From assembly GCF_037975245.1 (NCBI RefSeq), contig NC_092570.1, forward strand, positions 759,501 to 823,500: a stretch of DNA of 64,000 nucleotides. The letters run 5' to 3'. This stretch comes from Apostichopus japonicus. Its lineage: Eukaryota; Echinodermata; Holothuroidea; Aspidochirotida; Stichopodidae. Shown here piece after piece: positions 35,461 through 52,839 of the stretch (position 1 is its first letter; every line of letters begins with the position of its first letter). The position numbers and the translations under genes are program-made. The notes beneath the pieces were generated by a model, which did not search any database, was not told the DNA's origin, and was given only the letters and a program-made list of their open reading frames with translations.

Positions 35461-35579
35461 GAACATCTTGTAACAAACTTTTGTACCATTGTCGAATACG
35501 TAACTGAATAGGTAGCTCAGTTACTCATTCGCGAATATCGAACGAGGAACGGGGAATAAGTATCTAACTTCACACCGGT

Positions 35580-35588
35580 GCCTAGTAT
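35580..35588. repeat. Right 9-bp target site duplication of foldback element
   Basis: GCCTAGTAT, identical to 26373-26381. Confidence 0.9.
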
Positions 35589-35600
35589 CAGTAGTAGTAA

Positions 35601-36047
35601 CCAGCGTTACCAGCGACAGTTGACGAAAAAAACGCTAGATTTGCGAAAATAAAACCCTAGAAAACGCTAAATGGTAGTTTCCCTAACATTCGTGTTGTTT
35701 GGAGTCAATTTAGCACAGATTCGTAGGATGAATGGTCACCGATCACAAAATAGATTTTGAATAGTTGATTTGAGTGATAGTCTGACCCAGAAAATTTGAA
35801 AAAAATATGGAAATTTTCGGTAGGAAATTCCGAAGATTGGGCAAAAATACTCAAAATAAATTTGGATGGGTCTCCAAGTAAGAATTTTGTCTAAAAAATC
35901 TGAAAAGTGGTCAATTTTTGGTAAATTTAACTAGTTTTAGGCAAAAATCGGTAGAATTACCAAAATTAGAAAAAACGTGCGCTAGAACCCCACAAATGAC
36001 TAAAAACGCTAGATCTAGTGTAAAAACGCTAACTCTGGTAACACTGG
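35601..36047. mobile_element. Small inverted-repeat element, 447 bp
   Basis: Ends CCAGCGTTACCAGCG and, in inverse, CCAGTGTTACCAGAG (13 of 15). TAGTAA flanks both sides (35595-35600 and 36048-36053). It starts 12 bp after the foldback duplication. Internal AACGCTAGAT words repeat. Non-coding. Confidence 0.6.
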
Positions 36048-36470
36048 TAGTAACGGTTAAGTTCAAAATAGACCGGGGGTTCCGCATTGTGGCGGTAAAA
36101 AATCTACAAAGGTCAAGGACAAATTCTGAAAACATTCTCGCACAATCATCCTGAGAAACTTGTAAATTATATCACATAAGCGATCTTGTGGTCATTCTTA
36201 TCTTGCTTATCTTATAAAACCTGCTCAACCATGTGTGATATAGCCAGATAAGCAGCCACTATGCAAACAATTCCAGTAGAAATTTCCATTCATTGTAAGG
36301 GGACTGTATACCCTAATGAACTTGAAAATTAATTCTTTGATGAAATTCATGCTTTGTAAGTAGATTCACCTTAGTGAATAGATATACCCTGATGTACGTG
36401 TTAGGCCGTAGGTCAACAGCTGAAAACCTTGTTAACTATAACTTTATAGACTCCAACATTAATACTTGAA

Positions 36471-38413
36471 CAGGGGCGTATCCAGGATTTTCTAACCCGG
36501 GGCGCGAATTACTATCTAAGCGGAGCGCCACCATCGGTTGGCGCGCATCGTACAAGAAAAATTCTGGTTTTGATACCCCCAGATCACCGCGCGGAAATGA
36601 CATCTCGGGCTTGAAAAAGCCCAACCAGATGTACACTTTTGCCTGAGAACCAGGTATTTCCCAATAGTTTTTTCCCCATCCATACCCTTTTTGAAGATTG
36701 TCACCAGTCACACATCATGTTCGACCTCATCGCATCTCCTGTGGATCATTGCTTTTTGTAGGTGATTCTACGTCGCGGCCCACAATACCCGACAGCCCCA
36801 CTTTTGAAGGTTTTAAGCCCATTTTTTGTTCAGAATTTCAAAATTCACTTTTCTCGTGATTAAACTCACTTCAAAACATACCCATAATGTTGCAAAAAAA
36901 ATTCATCTATGGACAACCAATATAGAAAAACCTCCTTGAACCCCTAACAGACTTGTCAAAATTGCACGAGTAGAGGGAAGTATGATGAAGAATGTTGGTC
37001 AGGAAATTTTCGAAAATTCAGACACAGTTAATTTATTGGTGTACAAATATTGAAACCTCCTATAACGGCTATTATATAAAACTTCATTGAAGGAAATGAA
37101 AAAAATACCAGATAGGCCTATTTCCGAAACCGAACACTATACACACATATTTCTTTCTGAAAATTCGGGCAATATGCTGAGAATTTTTCGGGCACTAATA
37201 CTGAAAGAAAAAAAAAATTGCAATGATGTAGCTAAAGGAAATGAATAGTTTAAAAATTATCTCCTTGGTAATTAAAATAAAGTTCTAAGCTTGGCCGACT
37301 AATTCGCCATTACTAATGTAAAATAGAGTTTTGACATAATTGGACCTCCATGCTTTTTCTCCATCTACATAGGACAATTCGTTGTTTATATGAGCATCCC
37401 GCGGTATACTGCGCAACTTTCAGTGACCGTACGGTACATGATGGCATGCGATGTAATAACCGATGCTGCGCGGAGCGCGCGAAAATGTTGATTACATTTT
37501 TCGGGCAAGTCGTTACAGCTCCCCAAATCAAATTGGGCTCCATCGCCTTTGACTACACACATAGACAGTTTTGAGGCTGTTCATCCTAGAACGCCATTTT
37601 CATGCTCACTGATATGATGCTGATATCTGCTGTTTGCTTTACAAATTCGAACAGGCGCGTAGCGAATAATTTGCCAAGGGAGGGGCGAAGCCTGTAGGCA
37701 AACTAAGCGTAGCGCCACCACGAGTTGGCGCGAAGCGTACAAGAAAATTTTGGCCGAAAATGCCTCCCAGATCGCTGCAAATGACACTTCCCGTGCCTTG
37801 TAAGTTGCATCTAAGCATTTTCTATTTCGAATTTACTAGCGATATCATAAAAAAAAATATGCTCGGGGGGGGGGGGCGGCGGTCGCCCCATTCCCGAAAT
37901 GCGCCATGTTCCCCGACGACTCGGTCGAGTTCGAGACCAGCCACAGTTGGTTTCATAGCACAATTGTTTAAGGCGTCCATACACACACACGCGTTATGAT
38001 AGACCATATATAGTATATATATATAGATACATTAGTGGGAGAGGAAAAATGGAAACGTCAAAAATGGAGTTGTCGGTGTAAGGGGTAGGGTGAGGCGCAC
38101 GCCCCTTCCGAAATCCTCGATCCGTCACTGGCTACCCGGCCATGTGTATATAATAGGGTTCAGCGCTGTAATGATATCACTGTTCCTCTTCCTCTTCCCG
38201 GTGTCTTGACGTTTATCTTCTACTCCCTCCTTTTCTCCTTTTTCTCTCCTTCTTCTTTTTCTTTTCCCTTCCTTCCTCTCCTTCTCCTCTTTTTTCCCCT
38301 CTTTTTTCCTTTTTTCCCATCTTTTTTCCTTTTTTTCTTCTCTTTTTTTCTCTCTCTTTTTCTTACCCGGGGGGCGCGCGCCCCCAACGCCCCCTCCGCT
38401 GGATACGCGCCTG
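36471..38413. mobile_element. Composite inverted-repeat element (hAT-like ends)
   Basis: Left end CAGGGGCGTATCCAGGATTT and right end (inverse) CAGGCGCGTATCCAGCGGAG share the end type of the small element at 52574-52723. No 8-bp duplication is found at the flanks (TACTTGAA and TTGAATGA). A second, related copy of the inner GCGCCACCA..TTGGCGCG..GTACAAGAAAA block starts near 37655, so two elements are probably nested or joined. No transposase frame. Confidence 0.5.
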
Positions 38414-38529
38414 TTGAATGAACTTAAATTATGTCAAGGCACTGCGCGTCGTGATGTCTTTGGTATTTCTCCTTTATCTTCCATGGGGAGGATTGCTTCC
38501 ACGTGTTAAGGAGAAAGCGGAAAGCTCTT

Positions 38530-39020
38530 AATTAGGCAGTTTTGTTCAGTATTCACCACAGAAGATGTATCTTCTATTCCAAATATGGGGAATAGTACTG
38601 TTCCTGATATGCCAGACTTAATAATTACCACAAAAGGGGTTGAAAAGTTGCTCCAGAACCTCAAAGTTAATATAGCATCAGGGTCGGACAATGTGCCTGC
38701 TTGAAGGAATGAGCTTCAAGTGTAGCACCCATACTTCAGAAAATATATCAGAAATCAATTTCGTCAGGTTCATTACCACAGGACTGGTTAAATGCAAACG
38801 TCTTGAACGATTTTCAAAAAGGGTGACATGTCACTTCCAAGTAATTACCGCCCAGTTTCATTAACCTGCATCGCATGTAAACAGCTTGAACATATTATCC
38901 ATAGCAACATTATGAGTCATCTTGAAAATATTGATTTGCTTTGCGACAAACAACATGGTTTCTGAAGGGGGAGATCTTGCGAAACCCGACTTGCTGGTTT
39001 GGTAAATGACTTGGCCGCGA
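38530..39020 (+). pseudogene. Broken non-LTR reverse transcriptase
   Basis: Reading across frames gives TGVEKLL-like, GSLPQDWLNANV, FKKGD, SNYRPVSLTCIACKQLEHII and CDKQHGF-RGRSCET blocks, the classic fingers and palm start of jockey/CR1-type reverse transcriptases. Frameshifts and in-frame stops (for example after NVPA and after QHGF) break it, and no YADD-type core is clearly left, although AFTDDF appears far downstream near 39740. An old, dead copy. Confidence 0.75.
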
Positions 39021-39545
39021 GATCCTCAAGTTGACGGTCTGAAAACCTTGTAAACAAGATACTCCAAAATTAAAGTTTGTGTTAACTTCATACTTTTTAT
39101 ATGGGGATCCATCTTATTAAGTACAAGAACTGTTGCTTCCTGCGGAAGTTAAACGTCCGTCATATGTAAGGTCAACAGAAATCTGAGTCTAAAAAGCTTG
39201 TAAAAATGATAACACCAAAAATAATCCTTGAAATAATTTCATACCCATAGTAATCCACCTTAATTAGTATATTGTCTGCAGAGGTCAAAGGTCGTTTGTT
39301 GTCAACTGAGGTCAAAGTTTGAAAACCTTGTAAGCATGGTATAACTGTAAAATTAAAGATTGAATAATCTTCCTGCTTGCTATGTGAATCGAACTTTCTG
39401 ATTATTACTGCGTTCTGTACATGTCAAGGGTTATTAAAGGTCAATCGTTGTGAATATATAAAAACTTCGTAAACAAGATAACTAAAAGAGTACAACTTTC
39501 ATATTTGGTATGCGGATCCACTTTATTAAGTATGATAACTCCCTG
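39020..39545 (-). repeat. Dispersed ~130-bp repeat (copy set 3, inverted)
   Basis: Units with GAAAACCTTGTAAACAAGAT, AACTTCATAC and GGTCAAAGGTCGTTTGTTGT blocks: the reverse of the repeats at 11860 and 18985. Confidence 0.5.
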
Positions 39546-41081
39546 TGAAGAAAAATTGGGAAGGAATCACTAATGCTGTTGGCCTCCTGGTCAATCATTG
39601 TATTGTACATAGTATAGCACGAAAGCCAACGAAGAAGATGTTTGACAACAATATTAATGTAACATGTTTAATTTCTCTTGATACATTAATTCATAAAAGT
39701 TAAAGTTGATGGTTTACAATCTTGTATCAAGGTTCAGGCCTTTACAGACGACTTCACTATATCAAGCCAATATGATAATTTGTCACACCCACTCACACCA
39801 AAGCTGCTCCTGGGGCACTTTAGTAGGCCTTATCTAGGTGTCCCCGACGACTTCCCGAATAATGCAGCCACAAACATGTGTACACAAATATATTTAAAAG
39901 TTACCTCGTAGACTCACATTTACAAAGCCAAGGGAGATTAAGTGCCTTGCCCAGCAAATGACATAATGACCGGGCCTATAGACCGTGAACCTGCGATCCT
40001 AAGTTCGCAAGACATTGCCATACTCATTTAACCACAACTCTCTCTTATGGTGGCATACCCCTATGAGAGTCTATATCCATCCGTCCGATTGTTCTCCTAT
40101 CTCAGGAAAAGTGCCAAAAAGCAACATGAGAACATCTTTTTTGACCTGTTATCAATCATAATCTAGTTTTTTCGTGGTTAGCATGTTGAAGAGCATGAAT
40201 GGAAGTACATGTGGTGACAAAATTGGGTCAATTGCGGCAATTTTGGACCCCTTTAGGCCTTCCAGGAGCAGCGTACGAAAATTGTTTACTACCGAGCGAA
40301 GAAGTTTGTTTACAAGTGACGAAAACTTCCGTCTCGGATAGCCAAAAAACTGCATGGTCATGATACAAAAAATTGATGATGCCATGAAAGGCCAACTCGT
40401 CAGCTATCCGGTGATAGGTAGCGTTTAGCTAATGAGATCTTCTATCTAGACTTAGAGACCATATTACTTTTGTGATTTAGTGTGTAAGTCAATTGGGCTT
40501 TTAATGGGCGTATGTTACCTTTAAACCATAAAAGACTTATGAAAACAGCACGGGAGGCCAAACACGACAAATTATTATCCACCACAAAAGAGGCGTATAT
40601 CACACCAGCAGCTCGGGCGACTGGTAGCCGACTGGGACTTCCGATGTACTACTGTGTCACCTCCTCCTTGAACCACACTATTTCCTTACTTAAGTTATTA
40701 TGAAAATTAGAAAAACCTGTTTTGACACCACCCCCCACCCTCCCCTCCCCTCCCTTTCGTCAGGCCTACAGACCAGGATGATAAAGTTTCCCAATTTACT
40801 CTGACGAAGATCCATATTCTGACATCTTTGTACATGTTTGTCACTTTCGTCTTCATTGTATTTGGAAGAGGCTATACAATGATTTACATAGTTATATGGA
40901 AAATTATAAAAACGATAACAAAGTTAATTGAATGGCGTTTTGTTGGTCACGTGGGCATAACAAAGGAACGAAGGATGTAAACAATTACAACGATTTTTTT
41001 TTAGAACTAGAACTGGTTTTATAGTAGTTTTGATGGTTAAACTGACCAGTCCTGTTTCTCAAAACGTACGATAGTTATACA
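39546..41081. other. Intergenic; possible retroelement tail
   Basis: 39920-40030 (AAGTGCCTTGCCCAGCAAATG...GAACCTGCGATCC) resembles the 3' tails of L2-type LINEs and related SINEs. Otherwise nothing recognised; 40725-40760 is a C-rich run. Confidence 0.35.
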
Positions 41082-42191
41082 CTATCGACTAACTGTTGAT
41101 TCTAGCGATAGAATTGTTTCGTTGCGAGCTTTGCATGTTAGTAATAACTTGAGACCCATCTGGAATTTTTTCAATCTCATGCAATATATACAAGGATTAA
41201 TACAAGAATTTAAGAACGCAAGAATAACTGTAGCTTGGTACCACTTTGACGAAACTTTCACGTCGCCACCAACATTGTATGCAAGAAAAGTCACTTGGTT
41301 CGGTGTCCAACATATAACAAAAACTGCAAACAAAATAAACAACGTCGACGTTGTGTTCCTACTCGACTTGGTTCCACGGGGTGGCATATTTGTCGATTGG
41401 TTGGCACTTGCCATTCTGTTACCAGGAGATGCTTGTGTGGAACATACAGATGCGTTGGCTCTGCTAAGGCTCACCCCGACTTCTGATTTGCGCTTGCGCA
41501 GAGTGTTAGCAATGACGAAATACATATATCCCATTATAGAGACCGGAAGTAAATATTCCCAACAAAATAAGCAGATCCCAAAGATAACCTGGTCGGAACG
41601 GTCCCATGACTCCCGCTCTGTACACGAATTGTTTGCGTAAGTATACTGAAATATTGCAGGAATGTATTGCATTATTGGCGGGAAAATCCATACCGTAAAA
41701 ATGACAAACATGCAGGTCCTAGTGTTAAAAAAGTTTGAATAATTTAAAGGTCTTTTTACAGCAATATATCGTTCGATGGACATCACTAAGAGGTTATATG
41801 ATGAAATCGCGAATGTTGAAAAGAGGAAAAATCTGGACCACCAAAATCGACAGAGAAACTGTCCGCCTGCGTCAGTGTACTTCATTTCTTCGCTCGGTGG
41901 GTTAACTGTAGATTGAAAGTCCGTTCGAGCATCGTGTATGTAGGTCGCTCCATAAACTATAAGCAGAATAGACGTACAAAGATCCACCAAAGCTTGATTG
42001 AATAGGAACATGTTCACTTGACTTTTACGTGATCTTAGAAATCCAAATACAATGCATACTAGAATATTCCCTAAGAATCCAATGGCACCAACGCAAAATT
42101 GTAGCGACAGACTAAAAATCTCGCCGAGTTTAAAATATTCCGTGGTTTCCTTCGGTTTATCCATGACTTCGATATGGTCTTGGAACGCCAT
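41082..42191 (-). CDS. Rhodopsin-class (class A) GPCR, orphan, intronless
   Basis: 369 residues from ATG 42191 to TAG 41082. Seven membrane segments: about 24-52 (G-N 41-42), 58-84 (NQALVD, Asp70), 111-146, 160-182, 203-232, 283-306, 315-338. Hallmarks of class A are all present: Cys114 and Cys190 for the extracellular disulfide, E-R-Y at 140-142, Trp168, Pro216, C-W-T-P at 294-297, N-P-C-I-Y at 332-336. The third intracellular loop is Ser/Asn-rich. There are possible N-glycosylation sites in extracellular loop 2 (N187). It should signal through heterotrimeric G proteins at the plasma membrane; the ligand cannot be told, though the general look is of peptide or amine receptors. It is a paralog of the gene at 61758. 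Confidence 0.9.
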   Translation of the reverse strand: MAFQDHIEVMDKPKETTEYFKLGEIFSLSLQFCVGAIGFLGNILVCIVFGFLRSRKSQVNMFLFNQALVDLCTSILLIVYGATYIHDARTDFQSTVNPPSEEMKYTDAGGQFLCRFWWSRFFLFSTFAISSYNLLVMSIERYIAVKRPLNYSNFFNTRTCMFVIFTVWIFPPIMQYIPAIFQYTYANNSCTERESWDRSDQVIFGICLFCWEYLLPVSIMGYMYFVIANTLRKRKSEVGVSLSRANASVCSTQASPGNRMASANQSTNMPPRGTKSSRNTTSTLFILFAVFVICWTPNQVTFLAYNVGGDVKVSSKWYQATVILAFLNSCINPCIYCMRLKKFQMGLKLLLTCKARNETILSLESTVSR

Positions 42192-44846
42192 CTAACATAT
42201 TTCGGGCATGAACTTATATCTGTAAAGAAATGAATAAAGAATGAATTTGCTATATTAAGACATTATTTTAGACTGTTAAATTGATCTCGTATACGTTCCC
42301 GTACTGTTTAACTCTAAGCCTGTATACGAGTCCAATTCCTCAACTACATATCAAGTACATCCGGGACATTATCAGTAGTATATATCGTGGAACTGTATAG
42401 ACCAACCCATGAAGATAACGGATAGTATCACTTTCCAATAATTATATCCATTTCAGAGGGATATTTTGCTCTACTCCCACACATAACAATCTGACGGGGC
42501 AAAGACACAAAGATGGGTCCCCCCCCCCCCACCCAGTAAATACAGTTTTGAGTTCGTCGGTACAATCTTACAAAATGGCGGTGACGATTATGATGCAAAC
42601 GACTTCTGTTTTGACCTATTAATATTAGTTGAGTCTCGAATGTTTTTTGTGTATAAACATCGTGATTTTCTGACACATTTTTTGGAAGCTTCCGTTTTTA
42701 ATTGATGCATGTATTGGACCCAGACACGATGGTATAATCCTATAGACACACAGCGATAACCATCGGGGTATGTGGGACACACACAATAAGGAGAAACAAA
42801 TTGTCTGAAATTTAAAAAATCTACTCAGCATCATCCAATGTCCAATAAGTTCGAATCAATTCTCCAATTGTTTTACCTCGATTGGACCATCTCAACTGAC
42901 AGTTCAGTGCAGTTTAATTAATGTCTACTGAATCCAAACTCCATATAAACGGTTTCTGATACAGAGAACACAGGCGTAAGCACAGCTGTGTAAATTACGT
43001 CTCTCGATGTGTACGAATTGGTGATTTATTGAATTCAATTGTTCAAAATCAGATGAACTACTTGAATCATAGTAATTAAATACAAATGATAAGACAAGTA
43101 AACTCGATTATGAAAAAAAAAGAGAAAAAAAGGGGGAAAATCCAATGGATTACATTAATTTTTTGTTCTCAATGTGCAGTTATGTCAACGCTAAATGTAA
43201 GCATTACTCCTTTAGTTGGACATTCCCCAGTAGGTTGTATATATAATCTTATCATGTCGGGAAAATTCCCTTTTGTTTTAATTGCCACCCCCCCCCCCAC
43301 CACACACACCCACACACTCACAAACACACTTGTGATTTCTTTCAAAAGAAAAGTAAAAAGAGGGCTGGTTGACAGGGATCCAATTCAGTGATCTAAGCGA
43401 AGAGTTAGGATGCAGTTAAATACTTGTAATACACATTGTGTTGATTAGCGGCTGAACGATTAACTAAGAGAGGTGGGGGGGGGTGGCAAGGATTAGATGG
43501 GACCCCCTAAAACCTTTGCGAAGCGAGCAATTGTAAGACGATATTGGCGCAATGAGATTCAGTTCTGTCTACCTCTTCTTATATCACATATGACAATGAC
43601 ATCATGATATGATAGGACATATGGCCTGTCAGTTTTAAATGTAATGTGCTGTGTGCATACTAGTTGCATACACCATTTATAGTTGTAGGCCCGAGACCCA
43701 TATAAGGCCCATGGCGTTGTCCCTTCTCAGCACCGGTACGATACGCCTCAGAATTAGATATATGTATGTCAAGTGAGCAACTTACAATTTCAAATCGATC
43801 TAATGAATATTTAGAAACACCGAACTCATTACCATACGCGATATTAGTTACTGTACATTGGACAATGCAATGTGTTGATTACGATGCTTGCAGCCTTTAG
43901 TGTTGGGATACGAGCATGATGTCAAAAAGACGAGATGCTAACAAATTATTGCGAAATATCGAGGTCAAAATTAAGCTAACAGGAGCCCTAGCCCCACCTT
44001 GCCCGCCCCCCACCCCACCCCACCCCTCCCACACACATTAACTCTTATATACCGCTATAGAACATTCTTGGTCGTTTTAAAAAGGGGGAAAAATCTCATA
44101 TTTGTGTCTTACCACTGTCACCTCGTGCTACTTTCCATGCATGGCGGATTTGTTTAGCATGATGTTAAACAGTAAATAACCAATAAAAGGTCATAAACTA
44201 GATATATGTAGGAAGTAATAACACTTACATTCTGCCTTCATATGAGAGACATTACCGGGAGTAAGGGGGTCAATTCCCTCTCTCCGTTATCTGACAAAAC
44301 ATTGTGAACTTATTTGATGCATCAAGTAAAATTGCGTTTTGATCGTTTTTTGCATCCTTTTCTGTCTTTTAACCTTTCACATTCCCCTTCAGTAATGTCG
44401 GTGGTCTGTCTATTGTTTATAGTTTTGAGTGGCTTTATTTGACCGCCCGGGACATCTTTTTTCAAAGGAATAGCGAAGAAAGAAGCAAACACAACAATAA
44501 AAAAGATATATGGGAGGCAATTGAGGTGTTGAACTAGAAAAGAAAAACAATCCCTTAAATAAGGATATTTTGTTCTCCACGTGAAGATCCCTAGTAACAC
44601 AGATGATAAACATATTGGCCTACGTGTCCTAAGACTAAAACAAAATGTCGAACAGAATTAAACATTTCATTCGTTGATTTTGGTTCTCTTCTTGTTTTAT
44701 GATATAGCTTAGGTGTTAACAATTCCATCAGAAATATCCACACAGTAGCTTGCTGGTCAATTGACATACAAAGTACGTGAGAACACATTAATTTTTATTA
44801 AGAAAAGAAATAGGAAACTTGAGAGAAAAGCACACACGCCCTCAGG
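42192..44846. other. Intergenic, no gene recognised
   Basis: Upstream flank of the first GPCR gene. It has C- or G-rich runs at 42520-42533, 43290-43300, 43467-43482 and 43990-44030 and an (ACAC) block at 43300-43330. Short open frames have no domain. Confidence 0.4.
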
Positions 44847-45010
44847 TTGTATTTGACATTCAGACTGAGGACACAATTGTTTTTACTATTGTTCAAATTC
44901 AGGTACCCTAACCTTAACAATACCCCTGAACAAAAGAACCCGTTTGAGGGCGTGGTGATTCTTTTGAAATGACGTCTGAGGACTTGGAATTCCTTTGTTC
45001 AAGTCCTCAG
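44847..45010 (+). repeat. Dispersed short element, copy B
   Basis: Matches 12257-12420 along its length. Where copy A has CCGAGGAC and GTCCTCGG, this copy has CTGAGGAC and GTCCTCAG, so pairing of the 3' hairpin (44977-45010) is kept. The changes are all CpG losses. Confidence 0.5.
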
Positions 45011-47214
45011 AGTATACAACAGGTGCACATACACACTCTCACAAGCGGCAAATGAAACAAGAATGCAATTATCATATTTTATGTGTATAGATTACAGTGT
45101 TCTTCATTGGCGATTATCATTGCAATGCCAATTTTTGTCTCATAAGTCGAATTATTTCCAAGATTGTTGTATTTTTATAAATTAAACCAGACGCGTTCAT
45201 CGTTCCCGGAAGCAAGATGGATTTTCAATGTTTAACTATGACCCTCTCATTGGAGCTGCCTAACCAGTGGCGAGAACACAAAGACGGAAGTGACGCCGGG
45301 ATGTGTCTCAGAATTCAGTTTTGACCGAAATGAATAGACGTGTGTCCAAAATATTTGATTGCATGTAATTGATGTCAGTGGGGTGAGGTGGAACTATATA
45401 TGTTGTGGTGGACATCACTAACGCTTTTTTTCTCTTTCCTTCCAAACGCCAACAATATAAATTCAATTGACAAATAATATGTTAAAACATTGCACAGAAC
45501 ACGATGATTATTTGTCTACCGTAGCAATCTTTATCATATGCTTTCAGTGCTTGTAAATGTATCCTACACACCAAGTCATCTCCAACACCAAGCCACACCA
45601 AGCCAAAAAAATCAGATTAAAACCCCTGACCTGTATATTTAAGTGCGGTTGGTCGCATGAAGGAGACAACTTTGAGGTAAACCTACGATCACATGTTGGA
45701 AGGTGGTGTAGCAAATATAAGTTTGTAAAGTTGAACTGGCATAAACCAGTCTGATTGATAACAAAATATCTCAACTTTCATTCTGTTATAATATAACAGT
45801 TATAGTTAACAGGAGACTAATATAATTTATGCACCTTTAAATATTCTATAGAATAATCCATTGTTCATCATTCATATATATATATATTTCTTATAATGTT
45901 TCTTTACAGAATGATACGAATGTATAACCAGAAACAATTATATACTAACCTATCTTGGATCTTCGACAAATCCATGACAAGAAAATGAAATTATAATCCA
46001 CAAAAACTAAGAAAGAGAAATATCAATCCAAAACGAAAATAAACTTGATATAACTGAAGTCAGGAGGAAGAAGTCACCGAATGAGTAGGCTAGAAATTGA
46101 AGCTGAAAAATGTACAAACAAAACAATATTTTGGTTCCTTTGTTAAATGTAGATCGACAGACAATCGCCTGAACAGGCAAATATTCAAGATATGATGTCA
46201 CAAGATGCAAATTCTTCTTTACATTTCTCCCCAAATATATATCAAATTTATGATGTCAGCAAGATGTCATCTCCACTTACTTACGTGTTGCTTGCTGTAA
46301 TATATATGAAGTGAGCGCAAGCTAAGCGATAAGTGTTCATTCTATGCTGTCATAGGTTGTGTTTAAAGAAAGACAGAACTTCGTACTTCCGTTTTCCATC
46401 TACGGTAAAATCAGCCAACAATTGATAACCGGAAACATTACGAGTCTCATAGTTATTCTTTAACCTGCTTAGACACTGCAGTTAATCCCTTAAAAGTGAT
46501 ACTCTATACAAATGAGTTGAATATAGATGTACTGTACGTTTAAATTAATGGGCAGTATATGACTTAATTGAACTAAAGAATCATTCTTACAAATTGCGTT
46601 TTATGTAGCATTAATATATTACATATTAATAGATTAGAAAGTATTACATTTAGAAAAAGTGTCAGTCATGATTCGCTTTCTTTTTAGCACAGCACGATCA
46701 AAGTGAAATGGTCATTTATGACGTCACAATAATCGGGACGCCATATGTCGACTCAGTTTATAGTGTCATTGCACCCAATTGAGCATCATGGTGAACTCTG
46801 ACAATCGAACAATTTGCAGCTTGAACGCAAACTCTCTATTGCTATTACTATTGCATGGATGTACAGGGACACACCAGCCATTGTTGAACCGGAAGAGAGA
46901 GAGGGGTGGGGTGGGGTGGGGTGGTGTGTTATATCGTCAGGGGAGGGAATATTTGTAAAATGAGGGTGCTTACATGCTTACTTCAGAGACAATATTGCAA
47001 AATATTCTTCTGTTTAGGTTGTACATCATACACACGTAGCTCTACACATATCGTTCTGTACTTTACTCTAGGAGTTTTCTGTAATATTGACTGCCAGAAG
47101 GGGGTGAGTCCCCCCCCCCCCCGGTCCCATATTATACTGGGTGAATGATTTAACCTCCATTTTTATCAAACTAACATGAACACTGTAGAAAAGCCTGCAA
47201 TATATATTCATAGC
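45011..47214. other. Intergenic, no gene recognised
   Basis: AT-rich. A GGGGTGGGGTGGGGTGGGGT block at 46904-46924 could form a G-quadruplex. Confidence 0.4.
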
Positions 47215-47362
47215 AGATATACGTTTATTTTTTTACGATATTTTTTTTTACTACATATTTTGTGTCATATTTTTATATTTCTTATTTGCTGTTACATAGC
47301 GTTTTAGAGCACTTTTGTGGATTTTACGCTTTACAAAATAAATTATTATTATTATTATTATA
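47215..47362 (+). mobile_element. LINE 3' tail fragment
   Basis: TTTTATATTTCTTATTTGCT, then GCGTTTTAGAGCACTTTTGT, then a (TTA)n tail. The layout is the same as the 3' end of the LINE at 13190-13266 (GCGCTTTAGAAATGTTTAAA then (AAT)n). No coding part remains. Confidence 0.5.
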
Positions 47363-52298
<4,936 letters not shown>

Positions 52299-52356
52299 AA
52301 TAATAATAAACATAATATATATCAACGCCTACAGTAGAATTACGACCTTCCAATCA

Positions 52357-52440
52357 GCGTCCATAGCCTAGTGGTTCGGGTGTCCGCGAATAAAGCTGGT
52401 TCGAATCCCGGTGGAGGCTGGAAGTTTTTTCACTGTTCTG
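52357..52440 (+). mobile_element. tRNA-derived SINE head
   Basis: TAGCCTAGTGG (52364-52374) fits the A box and GGTTCGAATCC (52398-52408) the B box of RNA polymerase III promoters. GCGTCCA (52357) can pair with TGGAGGC at six of seven positions like an acceptor stem. The region between boxes is about 8 nt too short for a working tRNA and no CCA or clear anticodon arm is seen. An AT microsatellite follows as tail. Confidence 0.65.
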
Positions 52441-52446
52441 GATTTT

Positions 52447-52830
<384 letters not shown>

Positions 52831-52839
52831 ACGTGAGAC

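Larger units (their letters stand above)
26382..35579. mobile_element. Foldback transposon, 9.2 kb, with satellite-built arms
   Basis: The outermost 69 bp (ACCGGTGTGAAGTTAGATAC...) are perfectly repeated in inverse at 35511-35579, and the inverted match continues, with small differences, for over 2 kb. A perfect 9-bp duplication flanks it. The arms are tandem 180-bp monomers, about 13 on the left and 18 on the right, in opposite orientation. The middle (about 28840-32220) has no transposase frame, so the element is non-autonomous. Foldback elements with repeat-built arms are known (FB in Drosophila, TU in sea urchin); a 9-bp duplication is usual for FB and Mutator-like elements. The family itself I cannot name. 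Confidence 0.9.

Noticed and set aside
52357-52420. Functional tRNA gene
   Set aside because: A and B boxes are present, but the spacing is too short and there is no clean anticodon arm; it fits a SINE head better.
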